A DNA stretch of 12,263 nt. Source: Acidobacteriaceae bacterium (GTDB lineage Bacteria; Acidobacteriota; Terriglobia; Terriglobales; Acidobacteriaceae). The stretch covers positions 1-12,263 of the forward strand of contig JASHYS010000429.1 of NCBI GenBank assembly GCA_030042915.1. The letters are read 5' to 3'. Below the pieces are notes generated by a model that saw only the letters and a program-made list of their open reading frames with translations, was not told the DNA's origin and made no database searches. The position numbers and the translations under genes were made by a program. Shown here piece by piece: positions 1 to 6,050 of the stretch (positions are counted from its first letter, which is position 1; each line of letters starts with the position of its first letter).

Positions 1-243
1 ACGCCTGTCGATGGCAAGCCTACCCGTTTCAATTTGCAAAAGGAAATGATCGAAGATCGCGTGAAACCCGCCGGGGAGTGGAACGTGTACGACATTCGCT
101 GCGCGGGCTCGACGTGCACGCTGGCAGTGAACGGCGAGGTGGTGAACACGGCGACGGTGGGCGTGGACAGGGGCTACATTGGCCTCGAATCGGAAGGCTA
201 CCAGATCACTTTCAAGGATCTGAGGATTGAGGAGTTGCCGTAA
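1..243 (+). CDS. DUF1080 (3-keto-disaccharide hydrolase-like) protein, C-terminal part
   Basis: The frame is open from the left edge and ends at TAA, giving the last 80 residues of a larger protein whose start lies outside the window. The fragment reads like the end of a DUF1080 / 3-keto-disaccharide hydrolase domain, a concanavalin-like beta-sandwich of the LamG/GH16 type: GEWNVYDIRC, then LAVNGEVVNTA, then GYIGLESEGYQITFKDLRIEELP-type closing strands (GxIGLQxEG...FKNIRI is the family hallmark). Such proteins are usually exported and act on glycans or modified disaccharides; that role is family knowledge and cannot be tested from 80 residues. No partner gene is visible upstream. The next gene on this strand starts 301 bp later and is probably a separate unit. 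Confidence 0.85.
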   Translation, partial: TPVDGKPTRFNLQKEMIEDRVKPAGEWNVYDIRCAGSTCTLAVNGEVVNTATVGVDRGYIGLESEGYQITFKDLRIEELP

Positions 244-266
244 TCATCGTCGTCCGCCCGACGCGC

Positions 267-298
267 AAAAAAAGCCGCCGATCCTATGGAACGGCGGC
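267..298 (-). terminator. Rho-independent terminator read on the minus strand
   Basis: A perfect 7-bp inverted repeat, GCCGCCG (274-280) with CGGCGGC (292-298), can extend inward by TCC/GGA (282-284 with 288-290). It is flanked on the left by seven A residues (267-273). Read on the minus strand this is a GC-rich hairpin followed directly by seven T, the classic intrinsic terminator. On the plus strand no T-run follows the hairpin, so it is a poor terminator for the DUF1080 gene that ends 24 bp upstream. No minus-strand protein gene ends here, so what it terminates is open: an antisense or small RNA, or a remnant. Confidence 0.6.
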
Positions 299-544
299 GC
301 AGGTTTCGGCGGGAGTTGCCGAAAAACAGATAGCCCTGAAACAGGCTTGCTGAGTTCAACCCAGAGCGGGATGGAATGTTGCGCCCCTGGGAGCCGAATC
401 TTGCTGGGCCGCGGCGTCCGCCGGCCACGTCTCGTCACCCCGCTGCGGCCACCGATTTTTCCATTCAACTGAGCTCTGAATCCCGTAAGTCATATCTCTG
501 CCAGAGCCGGCGTCTTACAATAGGTTTTCTCATCTGGAGAAGCC
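299..544. other. Intergenic region with stacked hairpins, no protein gene
   Basis: The gap between the DUF1080 stop and the NIPSNAP start has no convincing coding frame on either strand. It holds several inverted repeats: TTTCGGC (304-310) with GCCGAAA (318-324), 7 bp with a 7-nt loop; GCC-C-TG (333-338) with CAGGC (342-346); and CCCAG (360-364) with CTGGG (387-391), supported by GGG (368-370) with CCC (384-386). Together with the minus-strand terminator at 267-298 they could form a structured RNA transcribed leftwards. I could not match it to 6S, SRP, tmRNA or RNase P RNA. The right part (about 500-544) carries the NIPSNAP promoter and ribosome binding site. Confidence 0.35.
516..521 (+). 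promoter_or_regulatory. -10 element of the NIPSNAP gene
   Basis: TACAAT differs from the sigma-70 -10 consensus at one base. It lies 23 bp before the ATG at 545, leaving room for a short leader that contains GGAGA (536-540). No good -35 hexamer is seen 16-18 bp upstream, so the call rests on the -10 alone. Confidence 0.4.
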
Positions 545-1339
545 ATGGAACGACGTCAGTTTCTTGCTGCATCGCTTGCCGCATCAGCCCTCGCCGCCGC
601 CGGCAGAGGGGCGGCGCAGGTGGGCGCGGCTCCGAGCCCGGAATATTACCAGTTACGCCACTATAACTTATTGAGCGGACAGCAAGTTAAGCTTACCGAG
701 AGCTACTTCTCTGACGCGCTGGTTCCCACGCTGATCCGATGGGGGCTGGCCCCGGTGGGCGCGTTCAAGCTCGACATCGGCCCTGAGACGCCTGCCTACT
801 ATCTGCTGATTCCGGGGTCCTCCATCGACCTGCTCGTTGATTTGGAGACACGCCTGCCGAGCGACAACCAATTTCTCACCGCCGCGTCGCCCTTTTGGAA
901 CGCCACTGCCTCAGCGCCGGCGTTTCAGCGGGTCGAAGCTTCGCTGCTGGTCGCCTTTGCGGGCTGGCCGAAGATCACTCCGCCCGACGCTGCGGCAACC
1001 AAGGGCAAGCGCATTTTCCAGCTCCGCACCTATGAGAGCCCCAGCAACGCTGATCACGTGCTCAAAGTGGAGATGTTCCACTCCGGCGAGTTCGACATCT
1101 TCCGCAACGCGGGGTTCCATCCTGTCTTTTTCGGCGACACGCTCATCGGCTCGCGTATGCCCAACCTGACCTACATGCTGAGCTTTGCGGATATGGCCGA
1201 TCTGGAAGCGAAATGGAATACCTTCCGAGCCGATCCGGCATGGAAGAAGCTCTCGGCGGATCCGCGCTACGCCAGCGATCAGATCGTGACCAACATCAGC
1301 AATCTGGTTCTGAGCCCGCTCGACTGCTCGCAGATCTAA
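545..1339 (+). CDS. NIPSNAP family protein with Tat signal
   Basis: This 264-residue protein probably folds as two NIPSNAP (ferredoxin-like alpha/beta-barrel dimer) units. The first spans about residues 34-140 and opens with YYQLRHY; the second spans about 156-258 and opens with IFQLRTYESPSN. That repeat of [YF]QLR.Y is the family signature. The N-terminus has a twin-arginine motif, ERRQFLA (residues 2-8), a short Ala-rich hydrophobic stretch, and a likely cleavage region near residues 20-29, so export in folded form by Tat is expected. The start is set by the Tat motif and by GGAGA at 536-540, five bases after GGAG to the ATG. The function of bacterial NIPSNAP proteins is largely unknown. 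In Acidobacteriota and Planctomycetota they often occur near exported sugar-metabolism genes, which fits the DUF1080 neighbour, but the two genes are 301 bp apart and probably not one operon. Confidence 0.85.
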   Translation: MERRQFLAASLAASALAAAGRGAAQVGAAPSPEYYQLRHYNLLSGQQVKLTESYFSDALVPTLIRWGLAPVGAFKLDIGPETPAYYLLIPGSSIDLLVDLETRLPSDNQFLTAASPFWNATASAPAFQRVEASLLVAFAGWPKITPPDAAATKGKRIFQLRTYESPSNADHVLKVEMFHSGEFDIFRNAGFHPVFFGDTLIGSRMPNLTYMLSFADMADLEAKWNTFRADPAWKKLSADPRYASDQIVTNISNLVLSPLDCSQI

Positions 1340-1384
1340 GCGGCGGCGGGGCGTGTGACGCATCGCAGCGCCCGGCGAGACGGC

Positions 1385-1394
1385 TTCAATTGAA
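1385..1394. repeat. 10-bp perfect palindrome upstream of ntrY
   Basis: TTCAATTGAA is a perfect palindrome, flanked by GGC on the left and CC on the right, lying about 90 bp upstream of the ntrY start. It could be an operator half-site pair, but one copy alone is weak evidence, since 10-bp palindromes occur by chance. Confidence 0.2.
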
Positions 1395-1475
1395 CCCCCC
1401 GCGGAAGGCTATCCCCGAGCGCGCATCGCCTCGGTGCAACCTCTCTCGTTACTACTCGCCAAGCTGCCTCCGCAC

Positions 1476-1481
1476 TATAAT
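1476..1481 (+). promoter_or_regulatory. Consensus -10 element directly in front of ntrY
   Basis: TATAAT matches the sigma-70 -10 consensus at all six bases. It ends six bases before the ATG at 1488, so transcription would begin at or within a base or so of the A of that ATG. This argues for a leaderless ntrY mRNA and against the upstream GTG at 1434 as a start, since that codon would lie outside the transcript. No clear -35 hexamer is visible. Confidence 0.55.
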
Positions 1482-1487
1482 CGGCGC

Positions 1488-3773
1488 ATGCGTTTCCTCG
1501 CAGATCCGCGGCGCCGGCCCGTCCCATGGCTCACCGTTGGGGCGGTGCTGGTCTTCGTTTTGCTGGGGACGCTGCAGTGGTTCAACACTTCCGGCGTGGA
1601 CTTTCTGACGCCCGAGACCTACGGCCAGACGCTGGTCCTCACCGCCCTGGAATGGCTGCTATTCCTGCTGCTGCTGTTGCTGCTGGCACTGCTGTTCCGC
1701 AACATTCTGAAAATCTATGTGGGCGAAGGCAGCAGTGGCGTGGGCGCGCGGCTGCGTTCGCGCATGGTGTTGGGCGCGGCCATGATCACGGTCATGCCCG
1801 CGGCGCTGATGTTCCTGTTCAGCTACATGCTGATGAACCGCGCACTGGAACGCTGGTTTTCGCCCGACGCCTCGCAACTGCGCGAAGATTCGGCCAGCGT
1901 GGTGCGCGAGCTCGCCGACTACGTCACCGGCAACGCACGCGTTGAAGCAGAATCCATTGCCGCCTCAGGCGCGCTTGATCAGACCCCGGCCCAGTTGCAA
2001 CAGGAACTGGGATCGCATCGCATCACGTTGGATGGCGGCTTTGCCGTGGTATACGACAAGGACCGCCACGTCCTTGCCGGTTTTCAGGCGCCTTCGCTTT
2101 CCAGCGCAGCCACCTTGCAGCCCTGGCTCGACGATAGCGAACATGCCGCTGCTCCGCCACGGCGCGGACCGCTCTCCAGCTTGTTGCTTTCCTCTGAGCA
2201 GCGCAGCAACGAACAGGCCGTTATCGTCGGCGGGCAGCGGTTTGCGCTGGGCACGGCGGCTACTTCATCGGGCAAGATCGTGGTGGTGGCACTGCCCATG
2301 CCGCAAGGCCTGGGCCAAACCACGGCCCGCATTCGCTCCGGCGTTGAAGATTACTGGCAGCTATTCCGCTCTCGCAAAACCATTCGCACCACGCTGTTTC
2401 TCACGCTGCTTCTGGTGACGGTGTTTGTGTTTTTCGCCAGCGTCTGGCTGGCGGTCTTTCTCTCCAAGCAGATCACGCGCCCAGTTGAATCACTGGCCGT
2501 AGCCATGGACGAGATCGCAGCCGGCAAGTACGAACACCGAATTTCTTCGCCGGCGACGGGCGAAATGGCCGATCTGGTGCGTTCGTTCAATCACATGGCA
2601 TCGGACCTAGAGACCAGCCGGCATCTGGCGGAGAGCGCGCAGGCGCAACTCACCACGGCCAATCAGGCCATTGAAGAGCGCCGCCGCGAACTGGAGACGA
2701 TTGTTGAAACCATTCCTTCGGGCGTGGTGACTCTCGATGCTGCCGGCGTGGTGCTCAAGTCGAATCACGCCTTCGCCACATTGACGGGGCTGAAGGAAGA
2801 CGCGCCGGTAGCTGGCGAGAATATTGTCACGCTGCTGCCTGCCGATTGCGCCCAGGATGTGGCTGCCGTCATCCGGCGCGGCAACCGCATGGGCGCCGCA
2901 TCCATCGATGTCGAGCTACGCCTTCACGGGCGCACGGTGCATCTGGCCGTCACCAGCGCGCGGCTGGAATTGGGGAAGGGGCAAACCGGATCGGTGCTGG
3001 TGGTGGAAGACACCACCGAGCTGTTACGCGCGCAGCGCCAACTGGCGTGGAAGGAAGTGGCGCAGCAGGTAGCCCACGAAATCAAGAATCCGCTCACGCC
3101 CATTGCTCTCAGTGCGGAACGCATCAGCCGCCTCCTCGATCGCGGCCAGCTCGACTCGACCAGCACCATCCGAAAATGCAGCGAGGTGATTCTGGGCTGC
3201 GTGGGCACGCTGCGCACGCTGGTGGATGAGTTTTCGGCCCTTGCCCAGTTCCCGGCGCCGCAGCCTCGCGCCTGTTGCATGAATGAGATCGTGGATGAAG
3301 CGCTGGCTTTGTTTGCGGGCAGGCTTGAGGGCATTTCCGTCGAACGCAACCTTGAGCCCGGCTTGCCGGCTGTGATGGCCGATCCCGAGTCCATCCGCAG
3401 AGCGCTGGCTAACCTTATCGACAACGCCGCTGAAGCCATGCAGGGCAGCCTGCTGCGCGTGCTCGATGTGCGCACTGCGCTCAGTGAAGACGGCGCGGCC
3501 GTCGAGGTCATCGTTTCCGATACTGGACACGGCCTGACCGAAGAAATCCGCGAGCGCCTCTTTCTGCCCTACACCTCGACCAAGCGGCGCGGCACCGGAT
3601 TGGGCCTCTCCATCGCCGCCAAAATCGTGCAGGAGCACGGTGGCACCATCAGCGCCGAAGCCAATTCTCCCAAAGGGGCTCGTTTTGTGGTGCGCATTCC
3701 CGTCATGGAGTCCGATGCGGAGCCGGCTCGCGCTTCCGTCGATGAGCCTGAAGCCAAGAGGCTCGCCTCATGA
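1488..3773 (+). CDS. ntrY: NtrY-like membrane sensor histidine kinase
   Basis: This 761-residue kinase is expected to autophosphorylate on His530 and pass phosphate to the NtrX encoded next. Visible order: membrane segments near residues 14-32, 48-71 and 95-117; a periplasmic or sensing stretch about 125-295; a further membrane helix about 301-325; a HAMP domain about 322-377 (RPVESLAVAMDEIAAGKY); a linker coiled coil about 378-402; a PAS domain about 403-510; the H-box VAHEIKNPLTPIALSAERI (528-546), which is characteristic of NtrY; the N-box NLIDNAAEAM (642-651); DTGHGL (678-683); LFLPYTSTKR (691-700); and GTGLGL (702-707). All catalytic boxes are intact. The ATG at 1488 is preferred because a perfect -10 hexamer ends six bases upstream; a GTG at 1434 would add 18 residues. 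The stop overlaps the ntrX start by four bases (ATGA). In proteobacteria NtrYX responds to nitrogen or redox/envelope signals; the stimulus here is unknown. Confidence 0.92.
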   Translation: MRFLADPRRRPVPWLTVGAVLVFVLLGTLQWFNTSGVDFLTPETYGQTLVLTALEWLLFLLLLLLLALLFRNILKIYVGEGSSGVGARLRSRMVLGAAMITVMPAALMFLFSYMLMNRALERWFSPDASQLREDSASVVRELADYVTGNARVEAESIAASGALDQTPAQLQQELGSHRITLDGGFAVVYDKDRHVLAGFQAPSLSSAATLQPWLDDSEHAAAPPRRGPLSSLLLSSEQRSNEQAVIVGGQRFALGTAATSSGKIVVVALPMPQGLGQTTARIRSGVEDYWQLFRSRKTIRTTLFLTLLLVTVFVFFASVWLAVFLSKQITRPVESLAVAMDEIAAGKYEHRISSPATGEMADLVRSFNHMASDLETSRHLAESAQAQLTTANQAIEERRRELETIVETIPSGVVTLDAAGVVLKSNHAFATLTGLKEDAPVAGENIVTLLPADCAQDVAAVIRRGNRMGAASIDVELRLHGRTVHLAVTSARLELGKGQTGSVLVVEDTTELLRAQRQLAWKEVAQQVAHEIKNPLTPIALSAERISRLLDRGQLDSTSTIRKCSEVILGCVGTLRTLVDEFSALAQFPAPQPRACCMNEIVDEALALFAGRLEGISVERNLEPGLPAVMADPESIRRALANLIDNAAEAMQGSLLRVLDVRTALSEDGAAVEVIVSDTGHGLTEEIRERLFLPYTSTKRRGTGLGLSIAAKIVQEHGGTISAEANSPKGARFVVRIPVMESDAEPARASVDEPEAKRLAS

Positions 3774-5125
3774 ACCACATCCTCGTGGTGGACGACGAAG
3801 CTGAAATACGCGGCTCGCTCGAGGAGATCTTGCGCGACGAAGGCTACGGAGTAGCTTCAGCAGCCGATGCCGACGAAGCCATGGCGCTGGTGCGCGATGT
3901 CCCCTACGACGTGGTGCTGCTCGACATCTGGCTGCCCGGCCGCGATGGCCTGGAAATGCTGGAAGAGATTCGCGAACTGGCCGCCAACACGCGTCCTGAG
4001 GTGGTAATGATCAGCGGCCACGGCACCATTGAGTCGGCCGTGAAGGCCACCAAGCTGGGCGCATACGACTTTCTTGAAAAACCTCTTTCGCTCGAGCGCA
4101 CCCTCATCGTGATCAAGAACGCCATCGAGGCGCGGCGTATGCGCGCCGAAAACGAGGAATTCAAGCGCCAGTTCAGCGCCGCCTCAGCTCTTACAGGCGA
4201 AAGCGTGCCCGTGAAGGCGCTGCGCCAGCAGATTCGCCTTATGGCGCCGAGCAATGGCCGCGTGCTCATCTATGGCGAATCGGGCACGGGAAAGGAACTC
4301 ATCGCGCGCTCCATCCACGCGGAAAGCCTGCGCCGCGACAGCGTCTTCGTGGAGCTCAACTGCGCCGCCATCCCCGAGGCGCACATCGAGGCAGAACTCT
4401 TCGGCTATCGCCACGGCGCGCAACCAGGCGGCCCACCCGAGCAGCGCGGTACGCTTGAGCGCGCCGACGGCGGAACGCTCTTCCTCGACGAAGTGGGCGA
4501 CATGAGCCTGAAAACTCAGTCCAAGGTCCTGAGCGCCCTCGATGACCAGATGTTTACGCCCGTGGGTGGCACGCAGCCGTTGCATGTAGACGTGCGCCTT
4601 ATCGCTTCAACCAACAAGAATCTTGAAGAGGAGAACGCCAAGGGCAACTTTCGCGAGGACCTGTTTTACCGTCTCAACGTGGTGCCGTTTTTTGTCCCGC
4701 CCTTGCGCGAACGCAAACAGGACATTCCGCTGCTGGTGCGCGAATTTCTTCTCGAGTTCGGCCGCCAGTACGGGCGCCCACGCATGGAAATCTCTGAAGA
4801 GGCTTTTGAGACCCTCAGCCGCTACAACTGGCCCGGTAATGTACGCGAACTCAAGAATGTCATCGAGCGCGTTCTCATTCTCAATCCGCGTGTGCTGCGC
4901 ATCGAACGCAAGCATCTACCCCCGCTGACGCACAAGTCCGGCGCGCGATCCACCGAGGATTTCTCCAGTCTTCAACAGGCGCGTGACGCCTATGAGCGCG
5001 AGTACATTCAGAAAAAGATTGAAGAAGCCCACAACAACATCAGCCACGCGGCCGAGTTGCTGGGTCTTGAACGCAGCCATCTCTATCGCAAGATGAAGGC
5101 CCTGGGCATTGCTGCAAGGGAATAG
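3770..5125 (+). CDS. ntrX: NtrX-like response regulator with AAA+ and Fis HTH domains
   Basis: This 451-residue regulator has a receiver domain (1-120) with acidic pair D8/D9, phospho-acceptor D52 in LLDIWLPGRDG, S82 (MISGHGTIESAV) and K104 (FLEKPL); this wording is typical of NtrX. The AAA+ domain (about 140-380) has Walker A GESGTGKE (169-176), Walker B GGTLFLDE (234-241), sensor I STN (280-282), probable arginine fingers R295/R301 (FREDLFYR) and sensor II in NWPGNVREL (353-361). A Fis-type helix-turn-helix lies at about 415-446 (ISHAAELLGLERSHLYRKMK). The loop that should read GAFTGA reads GAQPGG (216-221) with no length change, so contact with sigma-54 is doubtful. It may act with sigma-70, as reported for Rhodobacter capsulatus NtrC, which also lacks this motif. 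The start overlaps the ntrY stop by four bases and has AAGAGG at 3756-3761, so the two are translationally coupled. Confidence 0.93.
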   Translation: MNHILVVDDEAEIRGSLEEILRDEGYGVASAADADEAMALVRDVPYDVVLLDIWLPGRDGLEMLEEIRELAANTRPEVVMISGHGTIESAVKATKLGAYDFLEKPLSLERTLIVIKNAIEARRMRAENEEFKRQFSAASALTGESVPVKALRQQIRLMAPSNGRVLIYGESGTGKELIARSIHAESLRRDSVFVELNCAAIPEAHIEAELFGYRHGAQPGGPPEQRGTLERADGGTLFLDEVGDMSLKTQSKVLSALDDQMFTPVGGTQPLHVDVRLIASTNKNLEEENAKGNFREDLFYRLNVVPFFVPPLRERKQDIPLLVREFLLEFGRQYGRPRMEISEEAFETLSRYNWPGNVRELKNVIERVLILNPRVLRIERKHLPPLTHKSGARSTEDFSSLQQARDAYEREYIQKKIEEAHNNISHAAELLGLERSHLYRKMKALGIAARE

Positions 5126-5155
5126 AAATGGATGGGAAGATTCTGAGAGGAAATG

Positions 5156-5923
5156 CTAGTTTATCTGTTTCAGCTCATCGGGCTTGGCGCGCCGATCCCG
5201 TGGTCCGTCACGGCGATCCCGATTTCCGACGCGCCGCTCTGTCTTAAAGACACGCGTATCCGGCGCGCCGACACGCCGGTCAGGTTTGCCTGTACGGCGA
5301 TCAAAATCCGAATCCATCGATGAGGGAAGGACGATTCTGTCAGAACCCGCTCCGCGGCGGTCCCGTGCGGGCCAAACCTCTGGGGCGCCATTCGCGCCGC
5401 TGGTCAGCATTCTCTGCAGCGTCGGGATGTCGACGCGGTTTTTCTCTACAAAGTCCACACCCTCGGCAGTCAGCGTGAATTGGGCGTTATCAGCTTTGGC
5501 AATGTATCCCTTCTTTTGCAGATACCAGAGCGTGAAGTCGAGGTAATCTCGCGGAAAACCCATCCGCTCCTCGATTTCGGTGAGCGAGACCTCAGGCATC
5601 ATGGCGTTGCTGCGCCGGCGATGGTACAGGACAGCAAGCACGGCCAGTCTCCGGTTCAACTCGCCGTCGAGCGTATCCATAAAGTCGATGGTTTTCGAGA
5701 ATGGCTGCGGGGATTCACGCCTGCGTTTCGCATCGTATTCGGCGCGCCGATGATGATCTGACAAAGTATCGTACGCCGTCTTGAGCAGGCGAAACTGTTC
5801 CGCGTCACCGGAGGATGGGTTGTCGGGATGGAATCGGGCCGCGAGAAACCGGTAAACGCGATGGACGGTGTCCATGTCAGCGTTGGGACTGATTTGCAGA
5901 AACTCGTAGTAGTCAGTCGGCAT
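5156..5923 (-). CDS. J-domain protein with winged-helix region and DRR-rich tail
   Basis: This 255-residue protein begins with a J domain (about residues 3-68): YYEFLQISPNAD, the catalytic HPD tripeptide at 32-34 (RFHPDNP), then AYDTLSDHHRRAEYD. J domains stimulate ATP hydrolysis by DnaK-type chaperones. Residues about 85-162 look like a winged helix (LAVLYHRRR, SLTEIEERMGFPRDYLDFTLWYLQKKGYI, FTLTAEGVDFVE). The tail from about 187 is rich in DRR/ERR units spaced by a few residues and ends KPDELKQIN. There are no Gly/Phe or zinc-finger regions, so it is not a classical DnaJ but a dedicated co-chaperone, possibly one that binds nucleic acid or another partner. The ATG at 5923 begins immediately before the J domain; the frame stays open upstream to 6259 but that part is antisense to the permease gene and has no domain. 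It converges on ntrX with a 30-bp gap. Confidence 0.85.
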   Translation of the reverse strand: MPTDYYEFLQISPNADMDTVHRVYRFLAARFHPDNPSSGDAEQFRLLKTAYDTLSDHHRRAEYDAKRRRESPQPFSKTIDFMDTLDGELNRRLAVLAVLYHRRRSNAMMPEVSLTEIEERMGFPRDYLDFTLWYLQKKGYIAKADNAQFTLTAEGVDFVEKNRVDIPTLQRMLTSGANGAPEVWPARDRRGAGSDRIVLPSSMDSDFDRRTGKPDRRVGAPDTRVFKTERRVGNRDRRDGPRDRRAKPDELKQIN

Positions 5924-5955
5924 CCCGTTGCGGCGCTTTCCGATTGTTCTGGTGA

Positions 5956-5961
5956 ATTGTA
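5956..5961 (-). promoter_or_regulatory. -10 element for the J-domain gene
   Basis: On the minus strand TACAAT lies 32 bp before the ATG at 5923, in the 127-bp divergent space shared with the permease promoter. It matches the -10 consensus at five of six bases. No convincing -35 hexamer was found, and the Shine-Dalgarno sequence before the ATG is weak. Confidence 0.35.
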
Positions 5962-6037
5962 ACGTGACCTGAAACGGCCACGGAATCCCACATTCGATAC
6001 AGGCGTTCTGCTTGCCCGGAAAGCTTTGCGCGCATGT

Positions 6038-6043
6038 TACCTT
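6038..6043 (+). promoter_or_regulatory. -10-like element directly in front of the permease gene
   Basis: TACCTT, of the TAnnnT form, ends seven bases before the ATG at 6051. No Shine-Dalgarno sequence lies between. As with ntrY, this places the expected transcription start at the start codon and suggests a leaderless mRNA. It matches the consensus at only four of six bases, so it is weaker than the ntrY case. Confidence 0.3.
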
Positions 6044-6050
6044 AGCACGT

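Noticed and set aside
244..468. 74-residue minus-strand frame in the first intergenic gap
   Set aside because: Arg/Pro/Gly-rich translation with no domain or ribosome binding site; the structured-RNA reading fits the hairpins better.
299..480. Known housekeeping RNA (6S, SRP, tmRNA, RNase P) in the first gap
   Set aside because: None of the conserved sequence blocks of these RNAs could be found by eye on either strand.
1434..1487. GTG start 18 codons upstream of the chosen ntrY ATG
   Set aside because: A perfect -10 box lies between the GTG and the ATG, so the GTG would probably be outside the transcript; there is no Shine-Dalgarno sequence before it.
4567..4584. Sigma-54-like promoter, TGGCAC followed by TTGCA
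   Set aside because: The spacing between the GG and GC elements is two bases too long, and it lies inside ntrX coding sequence.
6012..6050. TTG start that would add 13 residues to the permease
   Set aside because: There is no ribosome binding site, the -10-like hexamer lies downstream of it, and the added residues do not resemble a transporter N-terminus.
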